From positions 1 through 10,769 of the forward strand of contig CACZPB010000027.1 in the NCBI GenBank assembly GCA_902782905.1: a stretch of 10,769 nucleotides of DNA. Direction: 5' to 3'. The notes beneath the pieces are model-generated. The model saw only the letters and a list, made by a program, of their open reading frames with translations. It made no database searches and had not been told where the DNA came from. This document shows positions 5,835 to 10,769 of this stretch, one piece after another. Within the stretch, counting starts at the first letter, position 1, and every line of letters starts with the position of its first letter. Position numbers and translations under genes: made by a program. The stretch comes from an uncultured bacterium (GTDB lineage: Bacteria; Cyanobacteriota; Vampirovibrionia; Gastranaerophilales; Gastranaerophilaceae).

Positions 5835-6332
5835 ATGAAGCGTCTTTTTGTGTTAATACTATGCATCTTTTTGAGCTCTCAATGGGTTAATGCCGAAGAT
5901 ATGACACTTTCTGCCGGAGTTTCGGTTAATGAAGTTCCAAAAGCATTCTTCGGGTGTTGGAGGGTAGTTGCCAAGTTGGACGATACAAACAGCTACAAAA
6001 CTTTTAAGCCCCAAAGCGTTGATATGTGGAATTTGTCGCGCGTAGGTGACAAGATTGCTCTTGATAATCCTTTTACAGGTGCAAATGCAGAAATCTCTCT
6101 AAAAGCAGTAGAAGGTAACTTGATTGTTTTTTCAAAACGTGCACCCTATGACAACAAAGTTTTAACCGATACTGTGTCAATAAGGCTTGAGGATGGGAAG
6201 TTTAGCGGAATTAATACCCTGACACTTGAATCTTATTCGCTTGTGGACAACCATTTGATGAAAACAGAGAGTGCAAGATATATCATAAAAGGCGAGAAAA
6301 TCTCTGGCGAGAGTGTGCTTTCGGGAAAATAA
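5835..6332 (+). CDS. Small secreted protein of unknown function
   Basis: The 165-residue product begins MKRLFVLILCIFLSSQWVNA, a signal peptide with a positive start, hydrophobic core and A-x-A-like site near residue 20 (VNA/ED). The mature part alternates polar and hydrophobic residues in probable beta strands (FFGCWRVVAKLD, GNLIVFSKRAPYD, TVSIRLEDGKFSGINTLTLESYS, SARYIIKGEKISGESVLSG). This recalls small lipocalin-like or periplasmic beta-barrel folds, but I recognise no family motif. The frame is open 17 codons further upstream from a TTG, but that would bury the signal peptide, so ATG 5835 is chosen. It has no ribosome site and a perfect TATAAT 6 bases upstream, so it may be translated from a leaderless message. 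A repeat starts 24 bases after the stop. Confidence 0.75.
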   Translation: MKRLFVLILCIFLSSQWVNAEDMTLSAGVSVNEVPKAFFGCWRVVAKLDDTNSYKTFKPQSVDMWNLSRVGDKIALDNPFTGANAEISLKAVEGNLIVFSKRAPYDNKVLTDTVSIRLEDGKFSGINTLTLESYSLVDNHLMKTESARYIIKGEKISGESVLSGK

Positions 6333-6356
6333 ACATTCAAGAAAATTATAAAGAGG

Positions 6357-6443
6357 GTTATGGCGATTCTTCGGGGTAAATGATAATTTCCCTTATGAAT
6401 GGCGATATATTTGTACCAGCAGGTCGGCATTGCTGTGCCGACA
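6357..6443 (-). repeat. Repeat copy R3 (hairpin-bearing type, inverted relative to R2a)
   Basis: It reads GTTATGGCGATTCTTCGG at 6357 and ends in the hairpin GTCGGCATTGCTGTGCCGAC at 6423-6442. On the reverse strand it aligns with 4833-4919 over its length, including AAGGGAAATTATCATTTACC. It starts 24 bases after the stop codon of the preceding gene. Confidence 0.82.
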
Positions 6444-6463
6444 ACTTATTAGTTAAAAGAAAA

Positions 6464-6517
6464 AAGAAAATTCTTAGTATCATTAATAACTAAGAATCTT
6501 CTTTTTTAATCTTTTTT
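6464..6517. terminator. Bidirectional rho-independent terminator between convergent genes
   Basis: ATTCTTAGT (6470-6478) and ACTAAGAAT (6489-6497) pair perfectly around a 10-base loop; AAGAA/TTCTT extends the stem across one mismatch. T-rich tracts follow on the plus strand (CTTTTTTAATCTTTTTTT), and A-rich sequence on the other side gives a U-rich tail for the minus strand. It ends both the secreted-protein gene and the convergent dehydrogenase gene. Confidence 0.75.
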
Positions 6518-6528
6518 TCTTAGAAGTT

Positions 6529-7503
6529 TTAAAACTTAATCAAAATCTTAACCGTATCTTTTGCCTTGTTAGCTTCAAAAGCTTCCAGAGCTTCGTCAAC
6601 GGAATAAATCTTTGAAATAAAAGGCTTAAAATCAATTCTGTTGTTCTTGAGAAGTCTCAGTGCCGGCGGGAATTGACCGCAGCGAGAACCGAGAACCGTT
6701 ATTTCATTAATAACAATCGGCGCAAGGTTTAGCTCTTTGCCGGTTGCCACAGTACTCTTGAGAACAAGAACACCTCTCGGTTTGACAAGTCCCATGGAAG
6801 TTTCAAAACCGGAAGCTGTGCCTGTAGCTTCTACAACAACATCATAAACAGGTGCCGGAGAAAACTCTTGAAGAAGCTGAGTTTCTACCCCTTGTGCTTT
6901 CGCTATATCAAGTTTGTTTTGGTGTTTTCCTATCAACAAAACATCCAAGTTTTGTGCGTGAAGAGTTAGTGCAGTTGTGAGTCCGAGCTTTCCGTCACCT
7001 AAAACAACCACCTTTTGCATAGGCTCTATATGTAATTGTTCCGAAATTTCACAAGCAGCTGCAAGCGGTTCTACAAATACAGCCTGCTCATCAGCTACAT
7101 TATCAGGAACCTCAAACAGTACGTTAAGTGGCATTGTCATATATTCCGCAAAACAACCGTCCTTTGCTACTATCCCTAAAGTGTGGCGGTTCGGGCAGTG
7201 ACGGTAATTCTTCTTTGCGCACCATTCGCAATCAGGTTCATCGCATCCCCAGCTAATCTCTGCAACAACCCTTTTGCCTATCCATTTTTTATCTTCAGCC
7301 TTGTCGCTGTTAACATCCTCTACTACACCAACAAATTCGTGCCCGAGAACGCCTACATAACCCATATACCCTTTGGTAATCTCATAATCAGTGTTACAAA
7401 TCCCTGCAAGGCTTACTTTTATAAGAGCTTCGCCGGTTTTTGGTTCAGGCTTCGGATAATTTGTGTCCAGTTTTAATTCTTTATCAAAAACAATTGCTTT
7501 CAT
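6529..7503 (-). CDS. Zinc-dependent medium-chain dehydrogenase (MDR / alcohol dehydrogenase-like)
   Basis: The 324-residue cytoplasmic NAD(P)-dependent oxidoreductase shows the catalytic zinc ligands C36 (AGICNTDYE), H55-E56 (GHEFVGVV) and E145 (FVEPLAAA). The structural-zinc cysteines are C87, C92, C95 and C103, with an unusual four-residue first spacing. The Rossmann motif VLGDGKLGL lies at 167-175, and VVVEATG and GVLVLKST follow. The ICNTDYE, GDGKLGL and VEATGTASG combination resembles a family common in cyanobacteria and plants; the substrate is not known to me. Lys193 after the second strand, where NAD enzymes usually have Asp, leans towards NADP, weakly. The open frame extends far upstream, but ATG 7503 is chosen because GAAGGAG lies 6 bases before it and the extension does not look like protein. 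A well-spaced promoter is at 7537-7565. Confidence 0.9.
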   Translation of the reverse strand: MKAIVFDKELKLDTNYPKPEPKTGEALIKVSLAGICNTDYEITKGYMGYVGVLGHEFVGVVEDVNSDKAEDKKWIGKRVVAEISWGCDEPDCEWCAKKNYRHCPNRHTLGIVAKDGCFAEYMTMPLNVLFEVPDNVADEQAVFVEPLAAACEISEQLHIEPMQKVVVLGDGKLGLTTALTLHAQNLDVLLIGKHQNKLDIAKAQGVETQLLQEFSPAPVYDVVVEATGTASGFETSMGLVKPRGVLVLKSTVATGKELNLAPIVINEITVLGSRCGQFPPALRLLKNNRIDFKPFISKIYSVDEALEAFEANKAKDTVKILIKF

Positions 7504-7536
7504 TTGTATCTCCTTCATTTTCCCTTGATAGTTACT

Positions 7537-7565
7537 AATATAGCTTAAACATAAAATGCTTTCAA
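7537..7565 (-). promoter_or_regulatory. Promoter of the MDR dehydrogenase gene
   Basis: On the minus strand TTGAAA (7565-7560) and TATATT (7542-7537) are 17 bases apart, each matching the consensus at 5 of 6 positions. The start of transcription would be near 7530, leaving a leader of about 27 bases with the GAAGGAG site. Confidence 0.65.
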
Positions 7566-7718
7566 AATCAGTACCTATGCAAGACGCAGAGTGTGTTTGA
7601 ACCCCTTTAAAATGGCTTCGGATGCTGTATCTGTTGAGTTTTAGGTTAAGATGTAAAAAATTCTTAACATTTGATGTCAAGTTTTAGAAAATAGTGTATC
7701 ATAATAATGTACTCGATT

Positions 7719-7746
7719 TTGAAACAAAGCAAAAGCTGCGTAGGAT
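7719..7746 (+). promoter_or_regulatory. Candidate promoter for the phage-like cluster
   Basis: TTGAAA (7719-7724) and TAGGAT (7741-7746) are 16 bases apart. The leader to the ATG at 7865 would be about 110 bases and contains a small GC hairpin. The -10 is only a 4/6 match, so this is tentative. Confidence 0.35.
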
Positions 7747-7864
7747 AAATCTTCCAAGGGTATGAGGGCGAATTGTGCCCTATTATAAGATGCTGTATCA
7801 GGATTTGTTGAGCTGAAAGCTTGGCTGTCATTGTGCTGCGTCAATTTTAAGAAGGAGAATTATA

Positions 7865-8239
7865 ATGCGACATTGCTGTAAATTTAAAGCTGATAATGTT
7901 TATTTTTTGGAAGATAACGACATGTTTTCTTCAAGAAGGCTCTCTATAGGGTTTTGTCCCATTTGTAAAAAACCTGTGGCAGAACTTGTCGAATGGAGAT
8001 TTGACGGAGTTTTTAACAGGCAGACACTATCCGGAATAAACGCAAACTTTATGGTGCAAGAGTTGAAAGAGCAAATTATTTGCTCAATAAATGATGCAAA
8101 TTATAAAAAACTAAAGCAAGAACCTTACGGATGGAAGTTTGGTATTAACAAGCAAACAAAAGACGGAAAAGTTCGCCAGTATGCAAGTGATTTTTATGGA
8201 AATAAAAAGTTGATAAAGAGTTTTTACGCAAAAGTTTAG
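7865..8239 (+). CDS. Small phage-type protein with a possible zinc-binding Cys motif
   Basis: The 124-residue protein has H3-C4-C5 near the start and C31-P-I-C34 (GFCPICKKPVAELVEW), which together could bind one zinc as in zinc-ribbon or knuckle proteins. The rest is basic and mixed helix/strand, with EPYGWKFGINKQTKDGKVRQYASDFYGNKKL (about 86-116) as the most distinctive part. I do not recognise a family. It has a strong ribosome site (GAAGGAG, 7851-7857) and ends just before a long-loop terminator, so it is probably its own transcription unit. Its position beside packaging-type genes suggests a phage accessory or nucleic-acid-binding protein, as inference only. Confidence 0.65.
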   Translation: MRHCCKFKADNVYFLEDNDMFSSRRLSIGFCPICKKPVAELVEWRFDGVFNRQTLSGINANFMVQELKEQIICSINDANYKKLKQEPYGWKFGINKQTKDGKVRQYASDFYGNKKLIKSFYAKV

Positions 8240-8260
8240 TATTGATGTACACATATCTTT

Positions 8261-8327
8261 TCCCGAAGGCTATTTCACCTTTCTCTCTCTACGCACTCCT
8301 CGTGTTTTCAGCCTTCGGGATTTTTTT
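8261..8327 (+). terminator. Long-loop hairpin terminator (or small structured RNA)
   Basis: TCCCGAAGGCT (8261-8271) and AGCCTTCGGGA (8310-8320) are perfect 11-base complements, followed at once by seven T. That is an intrinsic-terminator layout, but the loop is 38 bases, pyrimidine-rich (CACCTTTCTCTCTCTACG), and far longer than usual. The next gene's AAAGGA ribosome site lies 15 bases downstream of the stem and could pair with CCTTT in the loop. Confidence 0.65.
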
Positions 8328-8346
8328 AATTTTTAAAGGATAAAAT

Positions 8347-8658
8347 ATGGCTAAAGCAAAAATAAACGATATACAAAAAAAGAAAAAAGAGATTAATGAC
8401 AAGCATATACTTTTTTATGACAAAACGCTCTCTGCGTTAGAGTTTATACTTGATGAATTTTCTCGCGAGCTTGTAAGAGCGGATATAGAGTATCTTGAAA
8501 TGCCAAAAGGCGCTGTTTCAACTCTCGATTTCTTAATCTCCTCTATTGGAAAAGTTCAAAAAGGGCAGCGGCTTGCTCTCGGGTTAGATGATGAAAAGCC
8601 CGAAAATATTGAGCCGGTGATTAATATTATAGAAGGGCTTAGTGAGGAAAAAATATGA
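8347..8658 (+). CDS. Small charged helical phage protein, possible small terminase subunit
   Basis: The 103-residue protein starts with a lysine-rich segment (MAKAKINDIQKKKKEINDKH) and is predicted by eye to be almost entirely helical and highly charged. The region VSTLDFLISSIGKVQKGQRLALGLD (about 57-81) resembles the C-terminal oligomerisation or adaptor part of some phage small terminase subunits, where a KxQxRxxxGLD-like pattern is common. No helix-turn-helix is evident and the protein is short, so the call is weak. Its place three genes before the portal fits a packaging module. AAAGGA precedes the ATG. The stop overlaps the next start (ATGA), which indicates translational coupling. Confidence 0.6.
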   Translation: MAKAKINDIQKKKKEINDKHILFYDKTLSALEFILDEFSRELVRADIEYLEMPKGAVSTLDFLISSIGKVQKGQRLALGLDDEKPENIEPVINIIEGLSEEKI

Positions 8659-9035
8659 TTAGGGTGCTTATTCCGACTCAAGCGGAGTTTCTTGATTATA
8701 AAGACGAGTGCAAGGCTCTGTATGAAAAGGTTCAAGCGCAAATCACAGACACAAACTCTTTTGAATTCATAATCTCAAACACTCTTTTTTACCTTTTTTT
8801 GAACGACAAAAATCTAATTGGAGCAATTTATTATTTCAAAGATTCAGACGGAAAACTTTTTTTGAACGCTTTTGCAAAGAGAAAAATGCACGCACTTTGT
8901 CTTGAGTGTTTAAAAAAGAGTCTTGATTGGTTTAAGGGACGCATATATGCAGAGGCGCAAAACCGCGCCTCAGCCCTCTGTCTCTTAAGGTGCGGATTTA
9001 GACGAGTAGAAGGGAATTTGTTTTTGAAAGTTTAA
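8655..9035 (+). CDS. GNAT-like acetyltransferase-fold protein of a phage packaging module
   Basis: The 126-residue protein has the secondary-structure order of a small GNAT fold: helix (10-30), strands NTLFYLFLNDKNLIGAIYYF (42-61) and GKLFLNAFAKR (66-76), helix LCLECLKKSLDWFKG (81-95), then RIYAEAQNRASALCLLRCGFRRVEGNLFLKV (96-126). The N-RASA-L-CLLRCGF-RRVEG segment is the typical GNAT end (Asn on a strand, helix, GF, final strand). The usual R/Q-x-x-G-x-G/A acetyl-CoA loop is absent or poorly conserved, so catalysis is doubtful. GNAT-like proteins are found in tailed-phage structural regions. The ATG overlaps the stop of the preceding gene, with GAGG upstream. A chromosomal repeat begins 2 bases after the stop codon. 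Confidence 0.6.
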   Translation: MIRVLIPTQAEFLDYKDECKALYEKVQAQITDTNSFEFIISNTLFYLFLNDKNLIGAIYYFKDSDGKLFLNAFAKRKMHALCLECLKKSLDWFKGRIYAEAQNRASALCLLRCGFRRVEGNLFLKV

Positions 9036-9037
9036 TC

Positions 9038-9187
9038 GTCGGCATAGCAGCGCTGACAATTAAAAGTTTTTGTCGGCATAAGTTATGGCGATTCTTCGGA
9101 CTTCGTTCAAACAAAAGCAAACCTCGTCAAACCATTTCCTCAGAATGACGACAAAGGTAAGCCGCGCTTTATCTAGAACATTTTTAA
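9038..9187 (+). repeat. Repeat copy R4 inside the phage-like cluster (mosaic)
   Basis: The copy starts with a partly degenerate hairpin (GTCGGCATAGCAGCGCTGAC, 9038-9057). It then has 21 bases identical to the start of R2a (9060-9080), and without a gap the standard end AAGTTATGGCGATTCTTC (9080-9097). The following spacer matches R2b (CGTTCAAACAAAAGCAAACC) and the right arm matches R2c in diverged form. It lies between the GNAT-like and portal genes. Confidence 0.8.
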
Positions 9188-9191
9188 AACT

Positions 9192-9215
9192 ACTTAATCA
9201 CTTAATCACTTATTA
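9192..9215 (+). repeat. Short tandem repeat before the portal gene
   Basis: ACTTAATC is repeated directly (9192-9199, 9200-9207), then degenerates to ACTTATTA (9208-9215). It lies upstream of a -10-like TATATT (9223-9228) in the 60 bases before the portal gene. It may be chance in AT-rich DNA or a promoter-proximal binding array. Confidence 0.4.
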
Positions 9216-9246
9216 ACCGAGATATATTCTCAGAAAGGAAAAATTT

Positions 9247-10769
9247 ATGACTTTTACAAACATTGTTAACCAAGAAAATGAAGAAAAATTATCGAAAGAA
9301 GAACAAGAGCTTCTTGTCAAAAAGATTTCTAATGACTTTCAACGCTGGAACAGAGAGCGTTCCACAAACCTTGATATGGCACAAAAACTCTCTGACGAAA
9401 TTTTCTTCAAAAATGAATATATCCCTCAAGGCGACAAAAACCAACGCTGGAAAAGCAAGATTAAAATGTGCAAAACTTTTATGTTCTACCAAACACTAAA
9501 ATCTTATATATGGAGAAATACTTATGCAAACGTTAATTCTATGTTCGATGTTTCGGGTGAAAATCACAATTCTGATAACGCTTCCAACAGACAAAAAGCA
9601 ATGCTTGTAAACATTATGGAAAAAATGGATTACCAGAAAACTTGCGACCAAATTATTGATAACGCGCTTATTCACGGTGAACTTATCTCCTTCACCGCTT
9701 GGAGAAGGCAGAGCGAAGAATACCGCCGTCCGATAGATTTCTTTTTTGACCCTCTCTCTCCCGATAAAGAAAAGCAGGCAAAGATTGCGCTTGCGCTTGA
9801 GCAGGGCAAAGAATACTACACAGATGAGCGCGAAATATATAACAACCCATACATTTACCCCGTGAATCCTGCCGATTTGGTATTTGACTCAAGTCAAACC
9901 GACGAGTGGGACAGCTGTCCGAAAATCTATAGAGTTTACAAGACCGTAAGCGATATTCTGAACAACAAACTCTACTCAATCACCAAAGAGCAAGCTGCTG
10001 AAATTGCCGGTATGGTTAAGGGTGATGAAAGAGCCGAAATCGGTGATAACGTTGTAAAAGGCTCTACTGTAGAAGTGCTTGAACACTGGGGTGATTTGAA
10101 ACTCCCTAACGGCAAACTGCTTAAAAACTGGCATGCATCAATAGTTGCGAGAAAATATCTTGTGCTTTTTTGCAAAAACGAAGCAATTATTAACCCGTTT
10201 TCTTACGGTTCGTTTGTAAGAGACCCTGAAACAAAGCGCGGAATAAGCCCTTTATACTCTGTGCTTTCACTTGCCGAAGTTCAAGAGGACTTGTTGAACA
10301 GAACCTGCAACCTCCAAACTTTGAGCGAAAATCCTCCGCTTCTTGCGCCTGAAGGATTTTTTGATGAAGATGAATTGCAGCTCTACCCAGGGAAAATTAT
10401 TGAATACGGAGATAATTTAACCCCCCAAGCGGCTTTTCAGCAGCTTCAATTCAATCCTCAAATCTTCTTGCAGGATATAACCTTCTTGAATGATTTGATG
10501 GCAGAAGTTTCTGGAATTTTCCCAAATATGGTGGGCGCACTGGAGGCAAGCGGAAGCAAGACGGCAACTGAGATTAATACAAAAACTCAAGGTCAGATGA
10601 CACGTCTTGCAATGATAGTTGATACGATTAATCAAGATTTGATTATCCCGAATGTTGAAAAAGTTGCAAAGCTCTGTGCTGATTTTAAGTCAGGAATAGA
10701 GACGATTTTTGTAGACCACGACAACAAACAGGAATACATCGAGATAGATGATTTTGTACGTCAGGGGGA
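9247..10769 (+). CDS. Phage portal (head-tail connector) protein, podovirus type, N-terminal 507 residues
   Basis: Portal proteins form the dodecameric ring at one capsid vertex, through which DNA is packaged and to which the tail attaches. The frame is open from ATG 9247 to the right edge (507 codons, no stop). It begins MTFTNIVNQENEEKLSKEEQ, followed by a helical region with RWKSKIKMCKTFMFYQTLKSY (about 73-93), the wing segment with INPFSYGSFVRDPETKRGISPL (about 317-338), the clip/stem region NRTCNLQTLSENPPLLAPEGFF (about 351-372), then MAEVSGIFPNMVGALEASGSK-TATEI (about 418-442). A TATE[IV] motif with flanking long helices is a familiar mark of podovirus-type portals (P22-like or T7-like connectors). 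Wing and clip names are approximate. AGAAAGGA (9232-9239) is a good ribosome site. The absence of a large-terminase gene directly upstream is unusual. Confidence 0.8.
   Translation, partial: MTFTNIVNQENEEKLSKEEQELLVKKISNDFQRWNRERSTNLDMAQKLSDEIFFKNEYIPQGDKNQRWKSKIKMCKTFMFYQTLKSYIWRNTYANVNSMFDVSGENHNSDNASNRQKAMLVNIMEKMDYQKTCDQIIDNALIHGELISFTAWRRQSEEYRRPIDFFFDPLSPDKEKQAKIALALEQGKEYYTDEREIYNNPYIYPVNPADLVFDSSQTDEWDSCPKIYRVYKTVSDILNNKLYSITKEQAAEIAGMVKGDERAEIGDNVVKGSTVEVLEHWGDLKLPNGKLLKNWHASIVARKYLVLFCKNEAIINPFSYGSFVRDPETKRGISPLYSVLSLAEVQEDLLNRTCNLQTLSENPPLLAPEGFFDEDELQLYPGKIIEYGDNLTPQAAFQQLQFNPQIFLQDITFLNDLMAEVSGIFPNMVGALEASGSKTATEINTKTQGQMTRLAMIVDTINQDLIIPNVEKVAKLCADFKSGIETIFVDHDNKQEYIEIDDFVRQG

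Larger units (their letters stand above)
7504..7864. other. 361-base divergent intergenic region, host-phage boundary
   Basis: No gene longer than about ten codons is supported. It holds the dehydrogenase promoter and a candidate rightward promoter (7719-7746). Two copies of GATGCTGTATC (7621-7631, 7789-7799) are present, each followed by TGTTGAG (directly, or after 6 bases). A small hairpin, AGGGC/GCCCT, lies at 7765-7781. The switch from chromosomal to phage-like genes happens here. No tRNA and no recognisable integration core were found. Confidence 0.6.
7865..10769 (+). mobile_element. Left part of a prophage or phage-derived gene cluster
   Basis: Four same-strand genes (7865, 8347, 8655, 9247) are small, tightly packed and end in a podovirus-type portal protein; two overlap by ATGA. 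The cluster continues beyond the window. No integrase, repressor, large terminase or attachment site is seen on this side, and a chromosomal repeat lies between the third and fourth genes. It could be a remnant, a prophage split by rearrangement, or the structural end of an intact one. Confidence 0.65.

Noticed and set aside
7612..7644. Ten-codon open frame MASDAVSVEF upstream of the phage-like cluster
   Set aside because: Too short, no ribosome site, and expected by chance.
7504..7680. Long N-terminal extension of the dehydrogenase frame
   Set aside because: The family starts at MKAIVFDKEL; a strong ribosome site sits before it and the extension covers a good promoter.
7504..7864. tRNA or attachment-site remnant at the prophage edge
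   Set aside because: No cloverleaf, anticodon or T-arm pattern could be built, and no second att copy is in the window.
9263..10635. Open frames in other frames over the portal gene
   Set aside because: The portal frame runs uninterrupted for 507 codons with family motifs; the others are shadows.

Overview
The window looks like a chromosome segment of an AT-rich, Gram-negative bacterium, most likely a non-photosynthetic relative of the cyanobacteria (Vampirovibrionia/Melainabacteria, for example gut Gastranaerophilales). This is inferred from a lipid A pair using LpxI rather than LpxH, a zinc MDR dehydrogenase resembling a cyanobacterial/plant-type family, a GAF plus HD-GYP-like regulator, short intergenic repeats, and a prophage segment with similar base use. 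No marker gene fixes the taxon.

Layout. Bases 1-1343 (minus strand) hold lpxI followed by the 5' part of lpxB, consecutive steps of lipid A synthesis, with a promoter at 1368-1396 whose -35 is overlapped by a 17-bp palindrome. A repeat element (1421-1590) separates them from a minus-strand GAF/HD-GYP protein (1620-2990) whose catalytic signature is degraded. Divergently on the plus strand, panE (3228-4124, possibly leaderless) overlaps a NeuA-type CMP-sugar synthetase (4099-4782). Bases 4783-5369 have no gene and contain a stack of repeat modules. Two small secreted proteins of unknown function follow (5370-5780 and 5835-6332). A repeat and a bidirectional terminator separate them from a convergent zinc dehydrogenase (6529-7503, minus).

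From 7865 to the right edge the genes look phage-derived: a small Cys-motif protein, a long-loop terminator, a small charged helical protein that may be a small terminase subunit, a GNAT-like protein translationally coupled to it, a further copy of the chromosomal repeat family, and a podovirus-type portal protein that runs off the window. No large terminase, integrase or clear attachment site is visible.

The strongest unexplained signal is a family of short, modular, inverted-repeat-bounded elements in four places (about 1421-1590, 4822-5268, 6357-6443, 9038-9187). They share the core AAGTTATGGCGATTCTTC, exchange internal segments between copies, and each cluster begins a few to about 40 bases after a stop codon, including once inside the phage gene cluster. 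Other points of interest are the probably metal-free HD-GYP domain, two candidate leaderless genes with the same -10-to-ATG spacing, and the palindrome at the lipid A promoter.
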